This document shows, piece by piece, positions 1 through 6,846 of a stretch of 7,450 bases of DNA (the first letter of the stretch is position 1; every line of letters begins with the position of its first letter). Both the position numbers and the translations under genes were made by a program. The DNA comes from Methylotenera sp. GTDB lineage: Bacteria > Pseudomonadota > Gammaproteobacteria > Burkholderiales > Methylophilaceae. The stretch lies in assembly GCA_027487055.1 (NCBI GenBank), contig JAIYEJ010000113.1, positions 1 to 7,450 of the forward strand, read 5' to 3'. The notes below the pieces were generated by a model. The model was given only the letters and a program-made list of their open reading frames with translations. It did no database searches and had not been told where the DNA came from.

Positions 1-201
1 GACGCTAGAGTTAGCTAAGTTCTCGCGATCTATCTGAATCACACCGGTAATGTCATTTAAACTACCAGAGGTTTTAGCCACCACATGTCGAATACTAAAG
101 TTAGCAAAGCTATGTTTGACATCAATGTCGTAAGTTTCTGAAGCCGCCATTGAGAGGCTGCTTGCTATTAACAAGCTTAATGCGATAAACGATTTTTTCA
201 T
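1..201 (-). CDS. YceI-family secreted protein, N-terminal part (truncated by window edge)
   Basis: I translated this stretch directly: 67 codons open from an ATG at 199-201 to the left edge, with no stop. Residues 1 to about 20 form a clear Sec signal peptide (MKKS start, hydrophobic core FIALSLLIASSL, small residues SMAA before the likely cleavage point), so the product should be periplasmic. The mature part starts ETYDIDVKHSFANFSIRH and continues to a GxLNDITGVIQID stretch. This matches the opening strands of the YceI lipid-binding beta-barrel family, which binds isoprenoid-type lipids in a lipocalin-like fold. The start is supported by an AAAGGAA ribosome binding site at 207-213, 5 nt upstream. 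It lies 25 bp downstream of the pirin gene on the same strand with no visible terminator, so cotranscription is likely. The ligand cannot be told from this fragment. The remaining C-terminal part, about two thirds of a typical YceI, lies outside the window. Confidence 0.85.
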   Translation of the reverse strand, partial: MKKSFIALSLLIASSLSMAASETYDIDVKHSFANFSIRHVVAKTSGSLNDITGVIQIDRENLANSSV

Positions 202-226
202 CGAGATTCCTTTATATTTAAAATAT

Positions 227-940
227 TTACTGCATAGATTGAATAGGCAAATCAAACCACAGTAATTCTGATTCTTGCAAGGCCAGAATATTAATCAGTT
301 GTTCTTCACTGATTTTGGCAGCATCACCTGCAATAAGTTGCTTGTCTTCGAGCAAAATTTCACCACTCACTACTTGAACATACGCACAACGATTTGGTGC
401 TATTTGCATTTTTTCCTGCTTTTGTGGCGTTAAAATAGTGGCATAAAGATTTACATCTTGATGAATGGTTATAGAGCCATCATGACCGTTTCGTGACGCA
501 ATTAAGCGCCATTTATTTTCTTTTTCTTGCCGAGAAAAGTGTTTTTCTTCATAACTGGGTGTTAAGTTATTCTCTGATGGGGTAATCCAAATTTGCAGTA
601 AATGCACAGGCACATCTTGTGATGCGTTAAATTCGCTGTGGCGAACACCTGTGCCAGCTGTCATGCGTTGTACATCGCCTACACCAATTATAGACCCATT
701 GCCCATGCTATCTTGATGGCGCAAACTGCCAGATAAGATGTAGGTCACAATTTCCATATCACGGTGCGGATGCATGCCAAAACCTTTGCCACCTGCCACA
801 ACATCTTCATTAATCACACGCAGTGCAGAATATTGCATATGCGCTGCATCAAAGTATTCTGCGAAAGAAAACGAGTGATAGCTATCTAACCAGCCGTGAT
901 TGGCGTGACCACGTTCTTGTGATTTTCTCAGCTTTATCAT
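227..940 (-). CDS. Pirin-family bicupin, YhhW-type (putative quercetin 2,3-dioxygenase)
   Basis: The protein is 237 aa, close to the 231 aa of E. coli YhhW, and resembles it along the whole N-terminal half (ERGHANHGWLDS, SALRVIN, HQDSMGN). The N-terminal cupin carries the pirin metal site: His57 and His59 in HPHRDMEI, then His101 and Glu103 in GVRHSE. These are the four ligands known from YhhW, so this should be a metal-containing, cytoplasmic, catalytically competent pirin rather than a metal-free YhaK type. YhhW has shown quercetin dioxygenase activity in vitro, but the physiological substrate of this group is unknown. The second cupin (about residues 125-237) is degenerate, as is usual. 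The start at 940 matches the family N-terminus (MIxLRKxxERGH), although only a weak TAAGA-like ribosome site precedes it. The gene is divergent from a LysR regulator and followed by yceI, which suggests a regulator-target arrangement. Confidence 0.92.
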   Translation of the reverse strand: MIKLRKSQERGHANHGWLDSYHSFSFAEYFDAAHMQYSALRVINEDVVAGGKGFGMHPHRDMEIVTYILSGSLRHQDSMGNGSIIGVGDVQRMTAGTGVRHSEFNASQDVPVHLLQIWITPSENNLTPSYEEKHFSRQEKENKWRLIASRNGHDGSITIHQDVNLYATILTPQKQEKMQIAPNRCAYVQVVSGEILLEDKQLIAGDAAKISEEQLINILALQESELLWFDLPIQSMQ

Positions 941-948
941 ATAGTCTT

Positions 949-965
949 ATTCAATCCTATTGAAT
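949..965. promoter_or_regulatory. Candidate LysR-type operator next to the pirin start
   Basis: ATTCAAT-CCT-ATTGAAT is a perfect inverted repeat with 7-bp arms and a 3-bp centre. Its core TCAA-N5-TTGA (951-963) fits the T-N11-A pattern typical of LysR-family binding sites. The core begins 10 nt upstream of the pirin start codon. The same core is repeated at 1027-1039 next to the divergent regulator gene. Binding here would sit over the leader or transcription start of the pirin gene, which suggests repression, but that is inferred. Confidence 0.5.
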
Positions 966-1026
966 TAATTTATCATATTAATACCTCATTAACAGTATTC
1001 ATAGCGAATTATTTTGCAGATTAAGT

Positions 1027-1039
1027 TCAAAAATTTTGA
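1027..1039. promoter_or_regulatory. Candidate LysR-type operator next to the regulator's own start
   Basis: TCAAAA-A-TTTTGA is a perfect 13-bp inverted repeat that also fits T-N11-A and shares the TCAA-N5-TTGA core with the palindrome at 951-963. It ends 10 nt before the lysR start codon, mirroring the other copy. Autoregulation by the LysR protein is the natural reading. The local A/T richness makes this copy weaker evidence on its own than the first. Confidence 0.4.
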
Positions 1040-1049
1040 TTAATATAAA

Positions 1050-1964
1050 ATGAGTTTAAAGCTTTCGATTGAAGCCTTAGAAGTGATTGATGCAATTGCG
1101 CGTAAAGGTAGCTTTGCCGCTGCAGCAGAGTCCTTATTTCGCGTGCCATCTGCGCTCACTTACACGGTACGCAAATTAGAACAAGATTTAGGCATTTCTA
1201 TATTTGACCGCAGTGGTCATCGCGCGAGTTTAACCGAGGCAGGCGCAGAGTTGCTAAAAGAAGGTCGCTACTTGTTAGAGGCCGCCCAAACACTTGAATG
1301 TCGCGTCCAGCGTATCGCTACGGGTATTGAAACCGACATTAGCATTGCAATAAGCGATTTATTTAGCACTAAACCTATTTTCGACATCTTGCATGCGTTT
1401 TATGAACAGCAGTTTGGCACGCGCGTTAAGCTATCGCGTGAAGTCTTTGGTGGCAGTTGGGATGCGCTCATTTCTGGGCGGGCAGATATTTCAATTGGAG
1501 CGCCTGGTGAAGCGCCACCTGGTGGCGGGATTGCGACTAAGCTTTTAGGTAATCTTGAATTTGTATTTGCGGTTGCGCCAAACCACCCCTTAGCGACCAA
1601 TTCAGAGCCCCTATCCCAAGAAGACATTGTAAGATATCGAGCCGTTGCCGCCGCTGATAGCTCACGTAATCTACCACCACGCACATCGGGTATTTTATCT
1701 GGACAAGATGTGTTGACCGTGCCTGATATGCAAAGCAAATTAGCTGCACAAATGGCTGGACTAGGTGTAGGTTACTTACCAGAGAATCTAGCCAAACTAG
1801 GCGTAAAACAAAACTTACTCGTCATCAAACAGGTATTAGAATCAAAACCACTGGCGCCTAGCTTTTTAGCATGGCATCAGCATCGAAAAAGCAGCATGGG
1901 CAAATCACAACAATGGTTATTAAAACGGCTTGAAAAGCTTACGCTTAACCAATTGTTGTTGTAA
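1050..1964 (+). CDS. LysR-type transcriptional regulator, YhaJ-like
   Basis: At 304 aa this is a standard LysR-type regulator. The N-terminal winged helix-turn-helix spans about residues 5-63 (AIARKGSFAAAAESL, then RVPSALTYTVRKLEQDLGI and IFDRSGHR). A linker helix follows, and the effector-binding domain covers about 93-295. From memory, the first 90 residues resemble E. coli YhaJ strikingly (GSFAAAA, RVPSAL-YT, KLE, FDRSGHR, EGR-LLEAA). In E. coli, yhaJ is also adjacent to a pirin-family gene, yhaK, so the pairing seems to be conserved. YhaJ has been linked to sensing aromatic compounds, but the effector of this protein is unknown. The start is the only in-frame ATG compatible with the family N-terminus; no good Shine-Dalgarno precedes it. 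The gene is divergent from pirin across 109 bp with paired palindromes, pointing to control of pirin-yceI and of itself. Confidence 0.93.
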   Translation: MSLKLSIEALEVIDAIARKGSFAAAAESLFRVPSALTYTVRKLEQDLGISIFDRSGHRASLTEAGAELLKEGRYLLEAAQTLECRVQRIATGIETDISIAISDLFSTKPIFDILHAFYEQQFGTRVKLSREVFGGSWDALISGRADISIGAPGEAPPGGGIATKLLGNLEFVFAVAPNHPLATNSEPLSQEDIVRYRAVAAADSSRNLPPRTSGILSGQDVLTVPDMQSKLAAQMAGLGVGYLPENLAKLGVKQNLLVIKQVLESKPLAPSFLAWHQHRKSSMGKSQQWLLKRLEKLTLNQLLL

Positions 1965-1970
1965 CATGAA

Positions 1971-1985
1971 ACTTTGAATCAAAGT
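1971..1985. repeat. 15-bp perfect palindrome between lysR and the PsiE-like gene
   Basis: ACTTTGA-A-TCAAAGT has 7-bp arms around a single central A. It ends one base before the AAAGGA ribosome site (1987-1992) of the next gene. There is no T-run after it and the hairpin loop would be tiny, so it is unlikely to be an intrinsic terminator. It could be a binding site for a dimeric regulator or a small structure affecting translation start. It does not have the T-N11-A spacing of the two sites in the lysR-pirin gap. Confidence 0.35.
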
Positions 1986-1998
1986 AAAAGGACTTTAG

Positions 1999-2457
1999 AT
2001 GTCACAAGATCAATTGCCACGGGAGTTTGAGCCGCTTAATAAAATTGCGATTAAAGCCATGCTTTGGCTTAATGGATTTGCGCATATTATTATTGGCTTG
2101 GCACTCGCCACCTCTGTCATTATGTTTACGTGGCTGTTTTTTATGGATGTTAAACAATCTGCATACGCACACAATCTTGTACATGGTTTTTTACATGCGC
2201 TTGGCACATTGATGTTGTTATGGTCTATTTCTGCGCTAATCTCTGCAGAAATAAGATATTTAACGGGCAGCAAACTTTTAGTCGAAACGTTTATCGAAGT
2301 GGTACTTGTTTTGTTTTTACGTAAGTTGATAGTGATGCCAGTACAAGATGCTACCCCAACCATTTCAGAAGTTGGAATGTGGGTTGGTGGCTCGTTCGTT
2401 TTAGGTTTAGTGTATGTAATGGTGCGCTGGGCAGACCAATTCAATCAACAGAAATAA
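1999..2457 (+). CDS. PsiE-family inner membrane protein
   Basis: The protein is 152 aa with four predicted membrane helices at about residues 21-48, 61-83, 93-113 and 125-144. The segment ISAEIRYLTGSKLLVETFIEVVLVLFLRKLIV (about 81-112) fits the core of the PsiE family (phosphate-starvation-inducible E), in which a helix ending in R-K/H-L-I-V follows an acidic loop. The biochemical role of this family is unknown, and the name reflects only E. coli expression data; no Pho box was recognised here. The start is well supported by AAAGGA at 1987-1992, 6 nt before the ATG. It lies 34 bp after lysR and 40 bp before moxR with no convincing terminator on either side, so it may be the first gene of, or read into, the MoxR-containing transcript. 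The family assignment is from pattern memory and moderately sure. Confidence 0.72.
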   Translation: MSQDQLPREFEPLNKIAIKAMLWLNGFAHIIIGLALATSVIMFTWLFFMDVKQSAYAHNLVHGFLHALGTLMLLWSISALISAEIRYLTGSKLLVETFIEVVLVLFLRKLIVMPVQDATPTISEVGMWVGGSFVLGLVYVMVRWADQFNQQK

Positions 2458-2497
2458 GCAAATCTTTTACTTTAACAATACTAAAGCGCAAAAAAAT

Positions 2498-3391
2498 ATG
2501 CAAACCACGATTGATGCCATTATCAAAGCCGCCAGCAGTGTCATTTTAGGCAAAGAGCAACAAATTAAATTAAGCTTGACCTGCTTATTGGCAGGTGGGC
2601 ATTTACTTATAGAAGATTTACCAGGTATGGGTAAAACCACACTTGCCCATACTTTAGCGCAGGTATTAGGGCTTAGCTTTAGGCGCGCCCAATTTACCAG
2701 TGATTTACTACCCGCAGATATTATTGGTGTCTCAGTTTACGATCAGACTGCAGCAAGTTTTCAGTTTCACCCTGGGCCGATTTTTACCCAAGTACTATTA
2801 GCTGATGAAATTAACCGTGCCACACCTAAAACCCAAAGCGCTTTATTAGAAGCCATGGAAGAATACCAAGTCACTATTGACGGGCATGCGCACCCACTAC
2901 CAAAACCATTTTTTGTCATTGCAACACAAAACCCGAAACATCATATTGGCACATTTCCATTACCTGAGTCGCAGTTAGATCGTTTTTTGATGCGCATTCA
3001 AATTGGCTATCCAGATGAAAAATCAGAACGTGCTTTGCTACAAGATAAAGGCGGCCGTCTATCAGTGAATCTCTTAAAGTCAATTTCAGATGCGGAGACC
3101 TTGATTAAACTGCAACAGCAAGCACAATCTATCCATGTGTCTGAGGCACTTTTAGACTATCTGCAAGCATTGATTCAATATACACGCACCCATTTTTCTT
3201 CTGGGCTTTCGCCAAGAGCGGGCCTTGGTTTACGCCAAGCAGCCCAAGCATGGGCAATGTGTGAAGGGCGTGATTTTGTGATTCCAGAAGATGTTCAAGC
3301 GGTTTTACCCAGCATCATCACGCACCGCTTACTTGGTGATAATGTGGCACATCAAGTATTAACCCAAGTTAGTATAAGCAAACAAACTTAA
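2498..3391 (+). CDS. moxR: MoxR-type AAA+ ATPase
   Basis: The protein is 297 aa, slightly short for the usual 310-330 aa of MoxR proteins but complete in its motifs. Walker A is DLPGMGKTT at residues 40-48 and Walker B is VLLADEINR at 99-107. The MoxR signature TPKTQSALLEAMEE follows (109-122). Sensor 1 lies in FFVIATQNP (138-146), the arginine finger is in LPESQLDRF (Arg162), and a sensor-2/lid region lies around GLSPRAGLGLRQAAQAWA in the C-terminal third. It is cytoplasmic and soluble. MoxR ATPases act as chaperone-like remodellers, often needed to assemble or activate partners encoded next to them. Here the partners would be the DUF58 protein (7-nt gap) and the transglutaminase. The start has only a poor ribosome site (AAAGCG followed by an A-run). 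No promoter could be assigned in the 40 bp upstream. Confidence 0.95.
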   Translation: MQTTIDAIIKAASSVILGKEQQIKLSLTCLLAGGHLLIEDLPGMGKTTLAHTLAQVLGLSFRRAQFTSDLLPADIIGVSVYDQTAASFQFHPGPIFTQVLLADEINRATPKTQSALLEAMEEYQVTIDGHAHPLPKPFFVIATQNPKHHIGTFPLPESQLDRFLMRIQIGYPDEKSERALLQDKGGRLSVNLLKSISDAETLIKLQQQAQSIHVSEALLDYLQALIQYTRTHFSSGLSPRAGLGLRQAAQAWAMCEGRDFVIPEDVQAVLPSIITHRLLGDNVAHQVLTQVSISKQT

Positions 3392-3398
3392 CCTGCAT

Positions 3399-4364
3399 AT
3401 GTATGCAAAAAATCTACCCTTGCGCTTTTGGAAGCAGCCTTTTTGGCAGCAATGGGTCAGAGTTGCAAAACCAACAGGCGACTTTGCGTCTCTTACACCC
3501 AGAAAAATTTATATTATCCCAACCCGCTGTGGGCTGTTATATGGCGTGATGCTATTTGCACTTTTAGCAGGATCGATTAATTATTCTGTAAGTTTAGGTT
3601 TTTTTGTGACGTTTTTACTATCGTCATTGGGCAACATTGCCATGCTGCATACTTGGCGCAACCTTGTGCATTTAGATGTGCGTTTACTGCATGCCAAGCC
3701 CGTATTTGTTGGTGATCATGCAACTGTTTTAATGCAAGTAAGAGAGCCTAAAAATCGTGATCGCTACTCTATAAATGCTCAATTTATCGATAACTTACTA
3801 GATACAGAAGATCTTGCTGCCAATGCAACGCAGTCATTTTCTTTACAAATTGCCACGCATAAGCGCGGCTACTTGGCTTGCCCACGCATCAGGTTACATA
3901 CTGAGTTTCCATTAAGTCTATTTCATGCATGGGCATATGTTGAAAGCGCATTTCAATTTGTTGTCTACCCAAAGCCTATTGATTTTGCATGCAAGCCAAA
4001 TCTTGTTCTAGATAACAATATAGATGGTGCGAACACTTCTAACAAGGGCGATGACGATTTTAATGGACATAAGGCGTATCAAGTTGGAGATGCATTTAGC
4101 AGGGTCGATTGGAAAGCCTCTAGTCGTGGTATAGGCCTATTCACCAAACAATACAGTGGCAATGGCCAAAGCACATTATGGCTAGATTGGGATACCACTT
4201 TAGGGCTGGATACTGAAGCACGCATCTCACAATTGAGCTATTGGATAGTGGAAGCGTTTGAAGCACAACAAACCTATGGCTTGTATTTGCCAAACCTCAC
4301 CCTCAACCCAAACAATACTGAAGCACACTTTCATGAAGCGCTCACTGCGCTTGCTTTGATGTAA
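3399..4364 (+). CDS. DUF58 membrane protein of the MoxR module
   Basis: The protein is 321 aa. After a short basic N-terminus there are two closely spaced membrane helices, about residues 44-62 and 65-80 (GLLYGVMLFALLAGSINY, then SLGFFVTFLLSSLGNIAML). The preceding PTRCGLLYG and following HTWRNL are typical DUF58 flanks. The hallmark DUF58 motif sits at 220-239: DFNGHKAYQVGDAFSRVDWK, followed by ASSRG and a FTKQY strand. The soluble domain should face the cytoplasm or periplasm on the basis of a two-helix anchor, so the side is uncertain. The biochemical function of DUF58 is unknown; genes of this family nearly always follow moxR. The ATG is only 7 nt after the moxR stop, with no Shine-Dalgarno, so translation is probably coupled. 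A second ATG 4 nt on is out of frame and irrelevant. Confidence 0.92.
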   Translation: MYAKNLPLRFWKQPFWQQWVRVAKPTGDFASLTPRKIYIIPTRCGLLYGVMLFALLAGSINYSVSLGFFVTFLLSSLGNIAMLHTWRNLVHLDVRLLHAKPVFVGDHATVLMQVREPKNRDRYSINAQFIDNLLDTEDLAANATQSFSLQIATHKRGYLACPRIRLHTEFPLSLFHAWAYVESAFQFVVYPKPIDFACKPNLVLDNNIDGANTSNKGDDDFNGHKAYQVGDAFSRVDWKASSRGIGLFTKQYSGNGQSTLWLDWDTTLGLDTEARISQLSYWIVEAFEAQQTYGLYLPNLTLNPNNTEAHFHEALTALALM

Positions 4365-4372
4365 CGATAAGC

Positions 4373-6346
4373 ATGTCAGCCAAACGCACACTTTCAACAC
4401 AAGATTTACGGTTTTTACTGTTTACGTTAGCAGTCATTCTTGCCATACATAGCCCCAATATTCCACTTTGGGTTACCCTTACTAGCATTGGCTTTGGCAT
4501 TTGGCGCTACTTATTAGACCGTTTTAAATGGCCTATGCCCAAAACATGGACTTTAGTCGCCATTAACTTACTGATTGGATTAAGTCTCTTAATTACATTT
4601 AGGCACCAGTTTGGACGTGATGCCAGCTTAAGCTTGTTAATTGTGATGTGCTCACTCAAGCTACTTGAAACCAAAACCTTGCGTGATTATATATTGGTTA
4701 TTGTCATTGCATACTTTTTGGTGGGTATTTTGTTCTTATTTAACCAGAGCATCACGACCTTTCTACTAAGCATTCCACCCCTAGCATTACTCACAGCCAG
4801 TTTAATCAATATCAGCCTTAAAGAACCTAAGCAGTATCAATTTTTATTAAGCTTATCTAGCAAAATGTTACTGCAATCGGTACCAGTAATGCTGATTTTA
4901 TTCGTGCTATTTCCTCGTATACCTGGCCCATTATGGGGCGTACCTCAAGATGCCAATAGCGGCATGACAGGATTAGGAGATAGTCTGCAATTTGGCAACA
5001 TCAGTCGCTTAACAAAAAATAGCGCAATTGCGTTTAGGGTCAAGTTTAAAGAAGCTGTTCCAGACAACAGACATTTGTATTGGCGCGGCCCAGTGTTGTG
5101 GCATCAATATAAGCGTGAATGGCTGATGCCAAGTAAGCAAATCGGAATGCAGCAAGAAGCACTTGAAGTAAAAGGGTTGTCAATTGCTTATACCATCACA
5201 TTAGAGCCTCATAATCGCTTGTGGCTACTAATGTTAGACATGCCAACTAGCTTACCAAAAATTGGCAAACTCACGCATGATTATTCTGCGATTTCTAATG
5301 ATCCAATTCGTACGCGCGTTCGTTACGATGCCGTCTCAAATATCAATTATCAATTAGGCACGACTCTCAGCGAGCGTGAGCGAATTATGAGCCTGCAGAT
5401 TACAGAAGGCGAAAATCCGCGTACTTTGCAATTGGCAAAATCATGGCAAACATTATCGCCCACCGAAAAAATCAATCAAGCGCTCAGTATGTTTAGAAAC
5501 GAGCCATTTATATATACACTTTCCCCGCCAATATTGGGTGATAATCCATTGGATGATTTTTTGTTTAACACTCGCAAAGGATTTTGTGAGCACTATGCGA
5601 CGAGCTTTGTCTATCTCATGCGCTTGGCAGGCGTACCTGCACGCATCGTCACTGGGTATCAGGGTGGTGAATTTAACCCAAATGGTGGTTATTTAATTGT
5701 ACGACAATCTGATGCACATGCTTGGACAGAGGTGTGGTTAGAAAATCAGGGCTGGGTGCGCATTGACCCAACAGCTGCAGTATCGCCTGAACGTATTGAA
5801 CAAGGCATTAGTGAGGCACTTGGCGACTACGACCTGCTACCAATTTTTGCACGCCATGATTACCCACTATTACGAAAAGCATTTTTAAATTTTGACAGTA
5901 TTAACAATGGCTGGAATCAATGGGTGTTAGGTTATAACGATGAAAAACAATTTGATTTTTTATCTAATCTCACTGGTAAAAACGTCACTTTGCAAGACAT
6001 GATTATTTGGATGATAAGCGCAATTGTTTTAGTCATGATTATTACCAGCTATTTTTTATTTAAAAAAGCTCACTTAATGCGTAACCAGTCACAAAAAATA
6101 TATCATCAATACCTAGCTAAACTGAGCAAGATTCAACTAAAACCCTATCCCCACGAAGGCGCGCTTGATTTTGCTATTCGCTCGGCGATAGCGCTACCTG
6201 CGCTAAGAGATGAGATAATGCAAATTGCAAACCACTACAATACATTGCAATATGACACATTTGAAAAATCCCCTGACAAAAAAATGTTAATGTTGCAAGC
6301 GCTACAAAATAGGGTGAATGCTTTTAAAGTTGAAGCACCGACTTAA
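4373..6346 (+). CDS. tgpA: TgpA-type membrane transglutaminase-like protein (DUF3488 / Transglut_core / DUF4129)
   Basis: The protein is 657 aa, the usual size for this family. The N-terminal DUF3488 part (about 1-190) holds five or six membrane helices and the family string KLLETKTLRDYILVIVIAYF. A long extracytoplasmic region follows, containing the transglutaminase core with an intact Cys-His-Asp triad: Cys405 in GFCEHYA, His449 in SDAHAWTEVW and Asp465 in RIDPTAAV. A single C-terminal helix (about 543-563) is followed by a cytoplasmic DUF4129-like tail with a P-E-GALDFAIR stretch. In Pseudomonas aeruginosa the homologue TgpA lies in the same MoxR/DUF58 cluster and was reported as important for viability. 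Its natural substrate is unsettled; a role in cell-envelope or peptidoglycan-linked protein chemistry is inferred. The ATG is 8 nt after the DUF58 stop with no clear ribosome site, suggesting coupled translation. Confidence 0.94.
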   Translation: MSAKRTLSTQDLRFLLFTLAVILAIHSPNIPLWVTLTSIGFGIWRYLLDRFKWPMPKTWTLVAINLLIGLSLLITFRHQFGRDASLSLLIVMCSLKLLETKTLRDYILVIVIAYFLVGILFLFNQSITTFLLSIPPLALLTASLINISLKEPKQYQFLLSLSSKMLLQSVPVMLILFVLFPRIPGPLWGVPQDANSGMTGLGDSLQFGNISRLTKNSAIAFRVKFKEAVPDNRHLYWRGPVLWHQYKREWLMPSKQIGMQQEALEVKGLSIAYTITLEPHNRLWLLMLDMPTSLPKIGKLTHDYSAISNDPIRTRVRYDAVSNINYQLGTTLSERERIMSLQITEGENPRTLQLAKSWQTLSPTEKINQALSMFRNEPFIYTLSPPILGDNPLDDFLFNTRKGFCEHYATSFVYLMRLAGVPARIVTGYQGGEFNPNGGYLIVRQSDAHAWTEVWLENQGWVRIDPTAAVSPERIEQGISEALGDYDLLPIFARHDYPLLRKAFLNFDSINNGWNQWVLGYNDEKQFDFLSNLTGKNVTLQDMIIWMISAIVLVMIITSYFLFKKAHLMRNQSQKIYHQYLAKLSKIQLKPYPHEGALDFAIRSAIALPALRDEIMQIANHYNTLQYDTFEKSPDKKMLMLQALQNRVNAFKVEAPT

Positions 6347-6367
6347 CGGTAAATTAAAGCCTAAAAT

Positions 6368-6829
6368 ATGAACGAATTAGATATTCAATATATGCAACAT
6401 GCGATTGCGATTGCTGAAAATGCTGCCAATAACAATGAAGTGCCAGTGGGTGCCGTATTGGTTAAAGATGGCATCATCATAGGTCGAGGTGGCAACGCAA
6501 CTATAGGCACACATGATCCAACAGCACACGCAGAAATAATTGCGATGCGCGAAGCGGCAGTGGCTATAGGCAATTACCGCTTAGTCGATTGTACTTTATA
6601 TGTCACGCTTGAACCTTGCGCCATGTGCGCTGGCGCAATACAACATTCTCGCATTGCACGCCTTGTTTATGGCGCGAGCGACCCAAAAACTGGCGCGTGC
6701 GGTAGCGTTATCAATTTAATGGCAGAGCCTAAACTCAACCATCATACTGAAGTCGCGCATGGATTGTTAGCAGAAGAATGCGGTGCTTTGCTATCTGCAT
6801 TTTTTAAAGAACGCAGACGTCAAATCTAA
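6368..6829 (+). CDS. tadA: tRNA-specific adenosine deaminase TadA
   Basis: The protein is 153 aa, the normal length. TadA converts adenosine 34 of tRNA-Arg(ACG) to inosine so that one tRNA can read CGU, CGC and CGA; it is usually essential and cytoplasmic. The cytidine/deoxycytidylate deaminase zinc site is intact: His54 and the catalytic proton-shuttling Glu56 in DPTAHAEIIAMR, plus Cys84 and Cys87 in LEPCAMCAGAI. The TadA-specific surroundings also match E. coli TadA closely: EVPVGAVLV (24-32), NYRLVDCTLYVTLEPC (69-84), SRIARLVYGASDPKTGACGS and a C-terminal FFKERRRQ. It begins 21 nt after tgpA without a terminator or a good ribosome site, so it is probably carried on the MoxR-module transcript. 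It runs convergently towards ydcH with only 17 bp between the stops. Confidence 0.97.
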   Translation: MNELDIQYMQHAIAIAENAANNNEVPVGAVLVKDGIIIGRGGNATIGTHDPTAHAEIIAMREAAVAIGNYRLVDCTLYVTLEPCAMCAGAIQHSRIARLVYGASDPKTGACGSVINLMAEPKLNHHTEVAHGLLAEECGALLSAFFKERRRQI

Positions 6830-6846
6830 ATCATACGCTTGCACAT

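Noticed and set aside
1036..1049. Second FNR-like sequence TTGAT-TAAT-ATAAA just before lysR
   Set aside because: It lacks the conserved C of the second half-site, lies in very A/T-rich sequence directly against the start codon and overlaps the better-supported palindrome at 1027-1039.
1400..1749. Minus-strand open frames inside the lysR gene (112 and 70 codons)
   Set aside because: They lie wholly within a well-supported LysR gene, show no family resemblance and have no ribosome site; shadow frames.
2002..2444. Long minus-strand frame (144 codons) and shorter frames opposite and within the PsiE-like gene
   Set aside because: The plus-strand frame has a strong ribosome site, four coherent membrane helices and family motifs; the opposite translation is low-complexity polar sequence with no recognisable domain.
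2470..2486. CTTTA-N7-TAAAG hairpin between the PsiE-like gene and moxR as a terminator
   Set aside because: The stem is only five mostly A-T pairs and is followed by an A-run, not a T-run; too weak to call.
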